A stretch of 64,000 nucleotides of DNA, taken from NCBI GenBank assembly GCA_947503885.1, contig CANNFD010000001.1, positions 248,001-312,000 of the forward strand. Reading direction: 5' to 3'. The number at the start of each line of letters is the position of its first letter. Position 1 is the stretch's first letter. The notes beneath the pieces were generated by a model. The model was not told where the DNA came from. It ran no database searches and saw only the letters and a program-made list of their open reading frames with translations. This stretch comes from an uncultured Olleya sp. (lineage in GTDB: Bacteria; Bacteroidota; Bacteroidia; Flavobacteriales; Flavobacteriaceae). Shown here piece after piece: positions 17,475 through 26,825 of this stretch. The position numbers were made by a program, and so were the translations under genes.

Positions 17475-18924
17475 ATGATATAAAACGGTTTAATATTTTT
17501 GAAATATCTAATGATAAATTAAACTTGTATACAGACAAACCATAGACTAATGCTAGAATTATAGTTTTAAATAGAATACTGATTATAGGGTAAAAATCAA
17601 ACTCCCAAAAGTATAACCCTAATCCACAAACCAATATCAATAATGCTGTTTTTAAAGTTGAAACGGTAAAGGGTTGAATCTTAAACTTATTATAAACAAA
17701 AGATAGTTTAATTGCATTATATATAAATATGGTAATACAACTAGCATAGGCTGCTCCGTTTATACCAAATTTTGGAATAAAAAGTAAGTTTAAAACAACG
17801 GTAAGTATTGCTAATAATATTCCAAAGACCAATACTACTCTATAATAATCACTATTAAATAGTATTGCATTATTATTTCCTAGAAGGTTATCAGATAGTT
17901 TAGCTAATCCTATAACTAAAACTACAAGAAACCCTTCACTATAATTTTCTGGTATTAAAAGGTATAACTTATTAATATTAATGATGATACATAAAAAGAT
18001 AAAACCACTAATTATAAATAAATTAATCGAACTTTTTTGATATAATGTCTTTAATTCCTGTTTATTTCTTTCATTTAAAAACTGAGCTGTTAATGGATTA
18101 GTTATTTGATGCATCGCTCTTGCAGGAACCCCAATAACAGTCGCTATATAAATAGCGACACCATAATAAGCAACGTTATTAAGTGCTTCAAATTGACCTA
18201 GCATAAACTTATCAATCTCTAAAATTATATTAGCCACAGAGCCCGCAATTATTATTAAAGCAGAATATTTTAAAATACTAGATAAGTTAGTAATCTTGGT
18301 CAGTTTAAAAACTGGCATTCTTAAGCTAAATGCATACAGCTTCATTATAAAAGCCCTAACAATGTATGTGATAACAATTCCGTAAATTAAATTATCCACT
18401 GTCAGATAACCAAAATAATGACTCAATAACAATAAGGTGGTAATAAATCTATGAAATACCTCGCTCATAAAATTACCAAACACACTTTGTAACTGGACTT
18501 TACTCCAAGCATAAAACACTTCAAAATAAGCAAATGCTGCAGCAGAAATATAGATTAACCAAGTATAATCCTTTATTATAACGTTTTCTTTAGAGAGCCA
18601 ATTGGCAATCAAATCGTAAGCAAAATGTGTTAAAAGACCTAACGGTATAATAACTATTAAAGGTAACAACAACATCAAGCTTAAAAAGCTATTTTGTGAC
18701 TGTCTTGTTTTAAAAGAAGAATAAAATTTAACAATAGTATTATGTACACCAAAAGCCATAAAAGGCATTAATATACTAGCTGTAGAAAGGATAAACGTAA
18801 TAAGTCCAAAATACTCTTCTGATATAAATTGAGTATATAAAAAAATGACGTTAATAGCACCAATACCAAAGCCAAAATAGGTTACAATGGTGTTTTTAAT
18901 GGATTGATTAACGATTATTCCCAT
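17473..18924 (-). CDS. polysaccharide/oligosaccharide flippase (Wzx-like, MOP superfamily)
   Basis: A 483-residue inner-membrane protein with about twelve to fourteen hydrophobic segments and no soluble domain, opening with NTIVTYFGFGIGAINVIFLY. This is the pattern of the oligosaccharide flippases (PST/MATE-like) that move lipid-linked glycans across the inner membrane. It is the last gene of a minus-strand run with a GT4 glycosyltransferase (30-base gap) and a YfhO-type protein, consistent with export of a surface polysaccharide or glycolipid. The exact glycan cannot be predicted. Confidence 0.85.
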   Translation of the reverse strand: MGIIVNQSIKNTIVTYFGFGIGAINVIFLYTQFISEEYFGLITFILSTASILMPFMAFGVHNTIVKFYSSFKTRQSQNSFLSLMLLLPLIVIIPLGLLTHFAYDLIANWLSKENVIIKDYTWLIYISAAAFAYFEVFYAWSKVQLQSVFGNFMSEVFHRFITTLLLLSHYFGYLTVDNLIYGIVITYIVRAFIMKLYAFSLRMPVFKLTKITNLSSILKYSALIIIAGSVANIILEIDKFMLGQFEALNNVAYYGVAIYIATVIGVPARAMHQITNPLTAQFLNERNKQELKTLYQKSSINLFIISGFIFLCIIININKLYLLIPENYSEGFLVVLVIGLAKLSDNLLGNNNAILFNSDYYRVVLVFGILLAILTVVLNLLFIPKFGINGAAYASCITIFIYNAIKLSFVYNKFKIQPFTVSTLKTALLILVCGLGLYFWEFDFYPIISILFKTIILALVYGLSVYKFNLSLDISKILNRFIS

Positions 18925-18954
18925 ATTTTAATGTACTAAATTATAATTGACAAG

Positions 18955-20241
18955 TTAAAAATGATTTATCAATTCTGCTAAATTTTTAGTCAATTGCTTT
19001 CTTGAATAACGTTGTAATCCAATTGGGTTGGTTTTTAAGTCGTTATTATTAAATTCTAAAAAATGTTGTTTAATTCTAGTTTTTAAAGCATCATAATCGT
19101 TATAGTTAAAAAACTGACCTGTATTAGTCTCTTTTATTATTGAAGCTACATCTGCGCCTTCAGGACCAATAGCAACTATAGGTCTATTAGCAACCATATA
19201 CTCAAATAATTTACCTGGGATTATGGCTTTAGTGTCTTCCGAGTTTATTTCTATTAACAATAATAACTGAGACTTTTTCTGAAACTCAATCGCTTCATTA
19301 TGTGGTACATAACCCACATGATTCAAACAATTATCTAAACCATAAACTTTTATTGATTTAAGTACTTCTTCTCCAACTTCACCAATTAAATTTAACTGAA
19401 ACTGTGATGCAAAAGCTGTATCATCTTTTACTAAATCACTTAGTACTTTCCATAAAACCTCAGGGTTTCGTTTTGACAGTAAAGACCCTATATGAGAGAG
19501 CGTAAATTTCTTATCTAAAGCCTTAACAACAACACTTTCGTTATCATAACCATTGGTAATAACCTGTATGGGTTGATTGGTAATTTGCTCAAACTCTGTC
19601 TTAGTACTTGGGCTTGTTACAATAATTTGGTTAGCCTTATTTAGCACTTTTTTTTCTAAAGCTTTATGTTTATTTTTTGATGCTTTAGTTAATTTTAATT
19701 GTTTATGATAGCCAATAGTAGTCCAAGGGTCTCTAAAATCTGCAATCCAATTTACCTTTAATTTATCTTGTAATTGCATGCCAATTAAATGCAAACTATG
19801 TGGTGGACCAGAAGTTATTACTGTATCAATATTAAAATCAGAAATATAAGTTGATAGGAATCTAACCGAGGGTTTCACCCAGTTTTTTCGCGCATCAGGA
19901 ATAAAAAAATTACCTCTAACAAAAAGCATTAAGCGCTCTATAAAGCTCTGTTTTTCATTTTCAGGAATAATCCCTTTACTAATAGTTTTACTTTTTTTAG
20001 AAAATAATCTAGCCAATTTATAAGGCTCTCTAATTGGCTGATTTAATATCGTTATGTTAGGATTAACCTCTGTTTCCAACGTTTTGTCTATAATTGGATA
20101 ATTAGCGTTTGACGGACAATAAACAATAGGCTCAATATTAAAATCAGGTAAATATTTTACAAATTTTAGCCAACGTTGTACTCCTGGACCGCCTGCTGGT
20201 GGCCAATAATAAGTAATAATGAGTACTTTTTTTTTATCCAT
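18955..20241 (-). CDS. glycosyltransferase family 4
   Basis: A 428-residue cytoplasmic GT-B enzyme. The N-terminus VLIITYYWPPAGGPGVQRWL is the glycine-rich acceptor-domain loop common in bacterial GT4 proteins; the C-terminal nucleotide-sugar domain contains IGSLLSKRNPEVLW and the conserved glutamates in IPGKLFEYMVANRPIVAIGP. It probably adds a sugar to a lipid-linked or surface glycan exported by the neighbouring flippase. Donor and acceptor are unknown. Confidence 0.85.
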   Translation of the reverse strand: MDKKKVLIITYYWPPAGGPGVQRWLKFVKYLPDFNIEPIVYCPSNANYPIIDKTLETEVNPNITILNQPIREPYKLARLFSKKSKTISKGIIPENEKQSFIERLMLFVRGNFFIPDARKNWVKPSVRFLSTYISDFNIDTVITSGPPHSLHLIGMQLQDKLKVNWIADFRDPWTTIGYHKQLKLTKASKNKHKALEKKVLNKANQIIVTSPSTKTEFEQITNQPIQVITNGYDNESVVVKALDKKFTLSHIGSLLSKRNPEVLWKVLSDLVKDDTAFASQFQLNLIGEVGEEVLKSIKVYGLDNCLNHVGYVPHNEAIEFQKKSQLLLLIEINSEDTKAIIPGKLFEYMVANRPIVAIGPEGADVASIIKETNTGQFFNYNDYDALKTRIKQHFLEFNNNDLKTNPIGLQRYSRKQLTKNLAELINHF

Positions 20242-20277
20242 TATATAACGCTTTCGCGGAAATTAAGCCTAGTATTA

Positions 20278-22716
20278 TTAATCTTTTCGATTTTTATTTA
20301 AACTTTTAAATCCAAAAAACAAACCTCCAAGCACTAACAACACTAATAAAATAGAACTTGCTAAAGCAATAATACTTCCAGTTTTTACAACTTCAGGTTC
20401 AAATTTAAACACAATAGTATGTGAACCTTTTGGAATTTTCATACCTCTTAAAGCATAATTAACTTTGTAGTGTGCTTTAGCAGCACCGTCTACATAGGCA
20501 TTCCAACCTTTACCATAGTACATTTCTGAAAATACCGCAAAACCATCATTGTTATTATTTGTATGATATTTAATATAATTTGGCTTGTAATCTATAACTT
20601 TAATGGAAGCTAATGAGTCTGTTACAAATGCTTTTGGAAGGTTAATCGCATTTTCTGAAGCACTTGTGTAAACTGCTGTATTTTTAGTGTTTAATGTATC
20701 TAAAGCTAAAATTTCTTGATCTTCAGTTTTAACTTTTTGTACCTTTTTAACAAACCAAGCATTACCATTAGCGTCATTATTTACGTACGGAAACGGTTTA
20801 CCATCTTCACCCTGACCTATAATATATTTAGCATTAAGCATGCTTAAAACATTAATATTATTTTTAGAAATATAAAACTCGTATAAATCTTGATAACGTT
20901 TTGGTTTTGCAGCATGATAACCTCCTAATGCATTATGAAAATAACTAGTTTTAGCACCACCAGAAGTTAAGTCATAAACTCTAAAATTAGAATTATCTTT
21001 TAATATCTCCAGGTCGGCTTTATTAGCTTGATAAGGACGTTCCATTTGTAATTTGGACACAAAATCTTCGTTGTTAACATAGCGTCTATCTACACTAACT
21101 AAATCAATTACTATTAGTAAACCTAGGATGACAATAACTTTGGTTTCATTTAATTTCTTCAGTAAAAACAAATAAATAACACTTGCAGCCAACAGTACAA
21201 ATAATAAAGTTCTAAAAGTATCAGTTGTAAAAAAGCTTGCACGATCTTCTCTTAAAGCATCTAAAAATTGCTGACCATTAGCCTCTCTAATTCGACCATC
21301 AATACCTCCTACAAAATCTATAATACCAGCAACTTTTCCTATTAAAAATAATACAGTTAATCCTGCTGTTATAATTACTGTTTGTTTTAAAGCTTTAAGT
21401 TTTTCTTCCGTTTTTACTACACCATTAAATAGCCTAACAAGAGCAAAAACTGCCAACACCGGAATACATAATTCTAATATGACTTGTATGGAGCTTACTG
21501 CTCTAAACTTATTGTAAAGTGGTACATAGTTAATAAATAAGTCTGTTAAAAACTCTAGATTTTTTCCGTAGGACAATAATAAAGACAGTATTGTTCCGCC
21601 AACTAACCACCATTTTAAACGTCCTTTTACTAAAAACAATCCAAGTACAAACAAAAATATAACCACTGCTCCAATATAAGCTGGTGCTTCTACAATGGTT
21701 TGGCTTCCCCAATAAGTTGGTAGGCCTTTTGTATATTCTCTAGCTTCCGCAGGAGGTACACCTTGGTCTACGATATATTTAAAAACTGCAGAATCCTCGC
21801 CGACATCTTCTCCACTTCCTCCTCCTAAAAATCTAGGCACAAATAAGTTAAATGTTTCTAACTTTCCATAACTATATTCTGTAATATACTCTTTACTTAA
21901 ACCATTAGTATTTTCTCTTTTAGAGCCATCTGCATTAATTGTCAACTCACTTTTACCACGAGTACTTTCTTTTACATAATCTTGAGTAGCTAAAATATTG
22001 GTAGCATTAAGCCCAATTGCCAAAATTACTGCAGCTATTAAAACACCAACTGCTTTAAAAAAATGTGGCAACATTTTTTTTCTGTAAGCATCTACCAAAT
22101 AAGCAATCCCTAAAATAATGACCAATAACATTAAGTAATAGGTCATTTGGTAATGATTAGCCACCAATTCTAGTCCCATTGCTACAGCAGTCAACATAAA
22201 GCCATAGACGTATTTACCTCTAAAAGTTAACAAAATACCACTTAAAACTAAAGGCATATAAGCAATTGCGTGGGCTTTACTATTGTGTCCCACACCCAGA
22301 ATTATAATAAGATAAGTTGAAAAACCAAATGCTAAAGCACCTAGTCCAGCAAGTTTCCAATCCACTTTAAGTACTAAAAGTAAAATGTAAAACCCTGCAA
22401 AGTATAAAAATAAATAGTCAGCAGGTCGTGGTAAAAAACGTAACGACAAGTCTAATTTTTTAATGTAGTTGTGTGGATATTTGGCACCTAATTGATAAGT
22501 TGGCATACCGCCAAACGCACTATTGGTCCAATAGGTTTCTTCTCCTGTATTTTTTTTAAAATCTTTTTGTTGTTTAGCCATTCCGGTGTAGTGAACAATA
22601 TCACTTTGGTAAATGACTTTTCCTTGTAAAACAGGACTGAAATAAGCTAGAGAACAGATGATAAACCCTACAAAAACTAAAATATGTGGTAGGATTTTTT
22701 TAAAAGAAAATTGCAT
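20278..22716 (-). CDS. YfhO-family membrane protein (GT-C-like)
   Basis: An 812-residue integral membrane protein with a dozen or more hydrophobic segments, a periplasmic loop with YWTNSAFGGMPTYQLGAKYP, and a C-terminal extracytoplasmic domain (PNYIKYHTNNNNDGFAVFSE, then YYGKGWNAY) before a last membrane helix. This matches the YfhO family, linked in Firmicutes to glycosylation of cell-envelope polymers. It lies 36 bases upstream of the GT4 gene and 29 bases downstream of the small membrane gene, so it belongs to the same operon. The sugar and target are unknown. Confidence 0.85.
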   Translation of the reverse strand: MQFSFKKILPHILVFVGFIICSLAYFSPVLQGKVIYQSDIVHYTGMAKQQKDFKKNTGEETYWTNSAFGGMPTYQLGAKYPHNYIKKLDLSLRFLPRPADYLFLYFAGFYILLLVLKVDWKLAGLGALAFGFSTYLIIILGVGHNSKAHAIAYMPLVLSGILLTFRGKYVYGFMLTAVAMGLELVANHYQMTYYLMLLVIILGIAYLVDAYRKKMLPHFFKAVGVLIAAVILAIGLNATNILATQDYVKESTRGKSELTINADGSKRENTNGLSKEYITEYSYGKLETFNLFVPRFLGGGSGEDVGEDSAVFKYIVDQGVPPAEAREYTKGLPTYWGSQTIVEAPAYIGAVVIFLFVLGLFLVKGRLKWWLVGGTILSLLLSYGKNLEFLTDLFINYVPLYNKFRAVSSIQVILELCIPVLAVFALVRLFNGVVKTEEKLKALKQTVIITAGLTVLFLIGKVAGIIDFVGGIDGRIREANGQQFLDALREDRASFFTTDTFRTLLFVLLAASVIYLFLLKKLNETKVIVILGLLIVIDLVSVDRRYVNNEDFVSKLQMERPYQANKADLEILKDNSNFRVYDLTSGGAKTSYFHNALGGYHAAKPKRYQDLYEFYISKNNINVLSMLNAKYIIGQGEDGKPFPYVNNDANGNAWFVKKVQKVKTEDQEILALDTLNTKNTAVYTSASENAINLPKAFVTDSLASIKVIDYKPNYIKYHTNNNNDGFAVFSEMYYGKGWNAYVDGAAKAHYKVNYALRGMKIPKGSHTIVFKFEPEVVKTGSIIALASSILLVLLVLGGLFFGFKSLNKNRKD

Positions 22717-22745
22717 AAATAACTTTAAAAGTATGAAATTGAAAA

Positions 22746-22988
22746 TTACTCAATTTCTTCGTAATCTACATACTCACCTACATTTTTATTTGAAGATTTA
22801 TTTTTAGGCATTTTATCGATTGATATTTCACCTTCTTTTTGGATAGGTTCTTGTTTTTGTTGGTTAAACCCACCTCCAAAACGCTCACTTGCTTTTTTAG
22901 CTGCATATTTAAATAAAAATGGCGCAAACAAACGCGATAATATTTTTATAGCAAAATAAAATAATAGTAAGTATAATATAAATTTCAT
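22746..22988 (-). CDS. small membrane protein, DUF4834-like
   Basis: An 80-residue protein with one N-terminal membrane segment (MKFILYLLLFYFAIKILSRL) and a hydrophilic cytoplasmic tail containing ERFGGGFNQQKQ and ending VGEYVDYEEIE. The pattern fits the DUF4834 family of Bacteroidota. A longer frame from a TTG at 23012 adds eight residues, but the Met at 22986-22988 starts the membrane segment and is preferred. It is the first gene of the YfhO-GT4-flippase run and is divergent from the outer-membrane protein gene. Confidence 0.75.
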   Translation of the reverse strand: MKFILYLLLFYFAIKILSRLFAPFLFKYAAKKASERFGGGFNQQKQEPIQKEGEISIDKMPKNKSSNKNVGEYVDYEEIE

Positions 22989-23070
22989 GTTGTAAAAGTT
23001 ATTCTTTAACAAAAATACGATTCTTCAGTTTTAAATTAAGTTTTAAATACTTAAAAAAAATATAAAATCT

Positions 23071-23078
23071 TATATTTG
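23071..23078 (+). promoter_or_regulatory. -7 element for the outer-membrane protein gene
   Basis: TATATTTG fits TAnnTTTG exactly and lies 17 bases before the ATG at 23096. No TTG at ideal -33 spacing is seen. Confidence 0.45.
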
Positions 23079-23095
23079 AATTTAAAGACAAACAT

Positions 23096-24157
23096 ATGAT
23101 TAACCCAAAATTAATATCAATGTATGTTCTGCTACTAGCAAGTTTTACTGCTACTGCACAATATACTGAAGTCATTAACTCCAACAGACCAGGAGTTTCC
23201 AGAAGTGCTTTTGCTGTCGGAAAAAATGTAGCGCAACTTGAAGTTGGACCTTATATAGTAAAAGAAAAGCATACACCCTTAAAAAATGAGGCGTCTGGTT
23301 TTGGTATTGATTTTGCTGCACGTTACGGTTTAGTTTGGGAACAACTAGAATTAAATATTGAAGGAACTTACCAAAACGATACATTTACGGATAACCGTTC
23401 TCCACTTTTTCCATCCCAGACTGACCGCGCTAACTTTAGATATCTAACATTAGGAGCCAAATATTTGGTTTACGACCCTTATAAAAAAAGAGGAGAAGAA
23501 AAACCAAATATATATAGCTATCATGCAAACAGAAAATTTAAATGGAGTAATTTGATTCCTGCAGTAGCTATTTATGCAGGTGTTAATTATGATGCTAAAG
23601 ACAATAGTTATATCCCGTATAGCAATCCTTTTACTAGTCCAAATTACGAAGGTGGTTTTACACCTAAAGTTATGGTTGCAACACAAAACAACTTTAATAG
23701 TGGATGGGTGCTAGTCATGAATTTTTCTAAAGACAGAATTGGTTCTGATTTTTCAGACTTCGAATACATAATAACTTTAACTAAATCAATCACGCAACAA
23801 TGGGTGTTATTTGGAGAAACTCATGGGATAAAAAGCGATTATTATGCTGATAACTTATTTAGATTTGGGGGTGCTTATTTATGGGGAAGAAATTTTCAGT
23901 TAGATACAGCCTTAACCTTTAATACTAAAGATACGCCCTCTGTATTTGGTGTTAACTTTGGTGCCTCTTACCGTTTAGATTTTCATAAAGATCCAGAAGC
24001 AGATATTGACAATGGTACAAACGTATTAGAAGAATACGAAAGAAAAGCAAACAGAAAGAAAAACAAGAAGAAAAAAGATGATGATTCTGACACTCCAGCA
24101 GATTCTGGAAAACGAAAAAAAGAAACTCAAACCATCGATTTTGACGACGAAAACTAA
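23096..24157 (+). CDS. outer-membrane beta-barrel protein (phenol-degradation MetA-like transporter family)
   Basis: A 353-residue protein with a signal peptide (ending FTATAQ) followed by alternating beta-strand patterns typical of the MetA-like outer-membrane family, starting with INSNRPGVSRSAFAVGKNVAQLEVG. The C-terminus departs from a usual barrel: after the last strand (FGVNFGASYRLDFH) there is a Lys/Asp-rich tail of about 50 residues ending TIDFDDEN. Substrate is unknown. It is followed after 15 bases by a GNAT-type gene, probably in the same operon. Confidence 0.7.
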   Translation: MINPKLISMYVLLLASFTATAQYTEVINSNRPGVSRSAFAVGKNVAQLEVGPYIVKEKHTPLKNEASGFGIDFAARYGLVWEQLELNIEGTYQNDTFTDNRSPLFPSQTDRANFRYLTLGAKYLVYDPYKKRGEEKPNIYSYHANRKFKWSNLIPAVAIYAGVNYDAKDNSYIPYSNPFTSPNYEGGFTPKVMVATQNNFNSGWVLVMNFSKDRIGSDFSDFEYIITLTKSITQQWVLFGETHGIKSDYYADNLFRFGGAYLWGRNFQLDTALTFNTKDTPSVFGVNFGASYRLDFHKDPEADIDNGTNVLEEYERKANRKKNKKKKDDDSDTPADSGKRKKETQTIDFDDEN

Positions 24158-24172
24158 CCTTCTCTTTCTTAT

Positions 24173-25291
24173 ATGATTACAACCAAAAAAGTAGTATCAA
24201 AAGCAGATTACAAAGCATTTGTTAAGTTTCCTTTTCAAATATATAAAGACTCTAAATACTGGGTACCACCTGTTATAAGTCAAGAGTTAGCAACATTTGA
24301 TGTTAATAAAAACCCCATTTTTAATGATGCGGAAGCCACTTTATTTTTAGCTTATAAGAACAATAAAGTTGTTGGTCGTATTGCAGCTATTATCAATTGG
24401 CTGGAAGTTAAAGATCAATCCATTAAAAAGATGCGTTTTGGATGGTTTGATTTTATTGACGATTTAGAAGTTAGTAAAGCTCTTTTAAAAGAGGTTTATA
24501 CCATAGGTAAAGCTAATAATCTTGATTATACTGAGGGTCCAGTTGGGTTCTCCAACCTTGATAAAGTTGGTGTGATGACTGAAGGTTTTGACAATGTAAG
24601 TAACATGATTACGTGGTATAATCATTCCTATTATGTAAATCATTATCAAACTCATGGTTTTTCCGTAGAAAAAAAATATTCTGAAAGTCGTTTCCCTTTT
24701 GAAAACGTAAAACCTGAATTTTTCTATAAAGCACAAGAGCTTATTAAACGTCGTTACCAATTAAAAGCTTTAGACTTAAAAAAAACATCCGAAGTCATGC
24801 CTTATGCAGATAAGATGTTTGATTTATTTAACGAAACTTATGCATCGTTATCCTCATTTGTAGCTATTACAGATATTCAAAAAGAGTATTTTAAAAAGAA
24901 ATTTATAAGTTTTATTAATCCTGAATATATCAAGTTTGTAGTTGACAAGGATAACAAATTAATAGCTTTTGCTGTAGTTATGCCAAGATTTGCTGAAGCA
25001 CTGCAACAAATGAATGGTAAATTGCTACCATTTGGGTTTTTAAAATTATTAAAAGCTAAAAAGGAAAGCAAAGATGTAATGTTTTACTTAATTGGTGTGC
25101 ATCCTGATTATCAAAACAAAGGGGTACACGCTGTTATATTTAACGAATATTACAATACTTTTACTGAAAAAGGAATTAAAACGTGCTATAGGACTCCAGA
25201 ATTAGAAGACAACGAAGCTATCCATAAAATCTGGAAACATTTTGATCCAGAAGTTTATATAAAACGTTGTACTTATAAAAAAGAACTCTAA
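24173..25291 (+). CDS. GNAT-fold N-acetyltransferase, long form
   Basis: A 372-residue protein. The C-terminal half carries an acetyl-CoA-binding GNAT motif (YLIGVHPDYQNKGVHAVIF), and the N-terminal half has a related VVGRIAAIIN strand, suggesting two GNAT-like lobes. Conserved stretches include DSKYWVPPVI and TEGPVGFSNLDKVGVMTEGF. Proteins of this kind are widespread in Bacteroidota with no known substrate. It ends at a strong terminator and is probably co-transcribed with the preceding outer-membrane gene. Confidence 0.75.
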   Translation: MITTKKVVSKADYKAFVKFPFQIYKDSKYWVPPVISQELATFDVNKNPIFNDAEATLFLAYKNNKVVGRIAAIINWLEVKDQSIKKMRFGWFDFIDDLEVSKALLKEVYTIGKANNLDYTEGPVGFSNLDKVGVMTEGFDNVSNMITWYNHSYYVNHYQTHGFSVEKKYSESRFPFENVKPEFFYKAQELIKRRYQLKALDLKKTSEVMPYADKMFDLFNETYASLSSFVAITDIQKEYFKKKFISFINPEYIKFVVDKDNKLIAFAVVMPRFAEALQQMNGKLLPFGFLKLLKAKKESKDVMFYLIGVHPDYQNKGVHAVIFNEYYNTFTEKGIKTCYRTPELEDNEAIHKIWKHFDPEVYIKRCTYKKEL

Positions 25292-25331
25292 TTAGGGTAT
25301 ATAAAAACGTTTTTACAAATACTAATTATAT

Positions 25332-25364
25332 AAAAAAACCGATTCAATTGAATCGGTTTTTTTT
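25332..25364. terminator. bidirectional terminator between the GNAT gene and capB
   Basis: Perfect palindrome with core ACCGATTCAATTGAATCGGT, A run on the left and T run on the right, shared by the convergent genes. Confidence 0.92.
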
Positions 25365-25384
25365 ATACATATGTTTTAATAAGA

Positions 25385-26644
25385 CTACTCGCCCATCGCT
25401 TTTATTAAAGCAGCAGACATACGCTTATAAGTTCCGTTTTCTAATCGTTCTCTAATTGCATCAAAAGCATCTAAAGTGATTGTTACATCTTCTAAAGTAT
25501 GTGTTGCAGTAGGAATCATTCTTAATAATATTAATCCTTTAGGAATTACAGGATACACTACTATTGAACAGAAAATTCCGTGATTTTCTCTTAAATCTCT
25601 AACTAAGGCCATAGCTTCCGGAATACTTCCGTTAAGATATACAGGAGTTACACAACTTTGTGTAGTACCTATATCAAAACCACGATCCTTAAGTCCAGAT
25701 TGTAATGCGTCTACAATTTTCCATAAGTTTTCTTTTAACTCTGGCATTGTACGTAACATATCTAAACGTTTTAATGCTCCAACAACCAATTGCATTTGCA
25801 ATGATTTAGCAAACATTTGAGAACGTAAGTTATATTTTAAATAATCAATAATTTCTTGATCTGCAGCAATAAAAGCACCAGTACTAGCTAATGATTTTGC
25901 AAAAGTTGCAAAATAAACATCAATATCATCTTGTACACCTTGCTCTTCTCCTGCTCCTGCTCCTGTTTTACCTAAGGTTCCAAAACCGTGAGCATCATCA
26001 ACAAATAATCTAAAATTAAATTTCTTTTTAAGCTCTACAATTTCTTTTAAACGACCTTGCTCACCTCTCATACCAAAAACACCTTCAGAAATCACTAAGA
26101 TTCCACCACCAGTAGTTTCAGCCATTTTAGTAGCACGTTCTAAGTTTTTCTCTAAACTTTCCATATCGTTGTGCTTGTACGTAAAACGTTTACCATGGTG
26201 CAATCTAACACCATCAATAATACATGCATGCGCATCAACATCGTAAACAATAATATCGTCTTTACCTACTAAAGCATCAACTGTAGATACCATACCTTGG
26301 TAACCAAAGTTTAATAAGTAAGCTGCTTCTTTTTGAACAAACTCAGCAAGCTCATTCTGTAACTGCTCGTGCAAGTCTGTGTGACCAGACATCATACGTG
26401 CTCCCATTGGGTATGCTGATCCGTATTGTGCTGCAGCTTCTGCATCAACTTTACGTACTTCAGGATGATTTGCTAATCCTAAATAATCATTAATACTCCA
26501 AGTGATTACTTCTTTTCCTTGAAATTTCATACGGTTAGAAATTTCTCCTTCTAATTTAGGAAACACAAAATAACCCTCTGCTTGCGCAGCCCATTTACCT
26601 AGTGGTCCTTTATCTTTGTATATTTTTTCAAATAAATCTTTCAT
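25385..26644 (-). CDS. capB: probable cysteate fatty-acyltransferase of sulfonolipid (capnine) synthesis, SPT/KBL family
   Basis: PLP enzyme of 419 residues in the alpha-oxoamine synthase family (serine palmitoyltransferase, 2-amino-3-ketobutyrate CoA ligase). PLP-site features are VDDAHGFGTLG and the Lys in ATFAKSLASTGAF. Flavobacteriia condense cysteate with a fatty acyl thioester using an enzyme of this family to make sulfonolipids needed for efficient gliding. A cysteine-synthase-like gene (probable cysteate synthase) lies just upstream on the same strand, which favours the sulfonolipid role over serine palmitoylation. The two genes are separated by a terminator and 181 bases, so capB probably also has its own promoter. 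A true sphingolipid SPT remains the main alternative. Confidence 0.72.
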   Translation of the reverse strand: MKDLFEKIYKDKGPLGKWAAQAEGYFVFPKLEGEISNRMKFQGKEVITWSINDYLGLANHPEVRKVDAEAAAQYGSAYPMGARMMSGHTDLHEQLQNELAEFVQKEAAYLLNFGYQGMVSTVDALVGKDDIIVYDVDAHACIIDGVRLHHGKRFTYKHNDMESLEKNLERATKMAETTGGGILVISEGVFGMRGEQGRLKEIVELKKKFNFRLFVDDAHGFGTLGKTGAGAGEEQGVQDDIDVYFATFAKSLASTGAFIAADQEIIDYLKYNLRSQMFAKSLQMQLVVGALKRLDMLRTMPELKENLWKIVDALQSGLKDRGFDIGTTQSCVTPVYLNGSIPEAMALVRDLRENHGIFCSIVVYPVIPKGLILLRMIPTATHTLEDVTITLDAFDAIRERLENGTYKRMSAALIKAMGE

Positions 26645-26716
26645 TGTAAAACGCGATTTTTAAGCTATTATCATTAGTTAGATTAGCTTAAGCTATTAAA
26701 ATTTAGTTAGATGCTA

Positions 26717-26724
26717 CAAAATTA
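26717..26724 (-). promoter_or_regulatory. -7 element for capB
   Basis: On the minus strand TAATTTTG fits TAnnTTTG, 72 bases before the capB ATG. A TTG lies 24 bases further upstream, slightly long for -33. The leader contains TAAGCTATTA twice (26661-26670 and 26689-26698). Confidence 0.4.
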
Positions 26725-26771
26725 TACTTTTTTACTATACGTGCATAACAAATAACCTGTCTATTATTAAC

Positions 26772-26808
26772 AAAAAAGTTAATCTTATTGTTCTAAGATT
26801 AACCTTTT
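26772..26808 (-). terminator. terminator after capA
   Basis: On the minus strand GGTTAATCTTA pairs with TAAGATTAACT (one G-T pair) and is followed by a T run. It lies between capA and capB and argues against a simple two-gene operon. Confidence 0.75.
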
Positions 26809-26825
26809 GTGAAATGTTATATTTT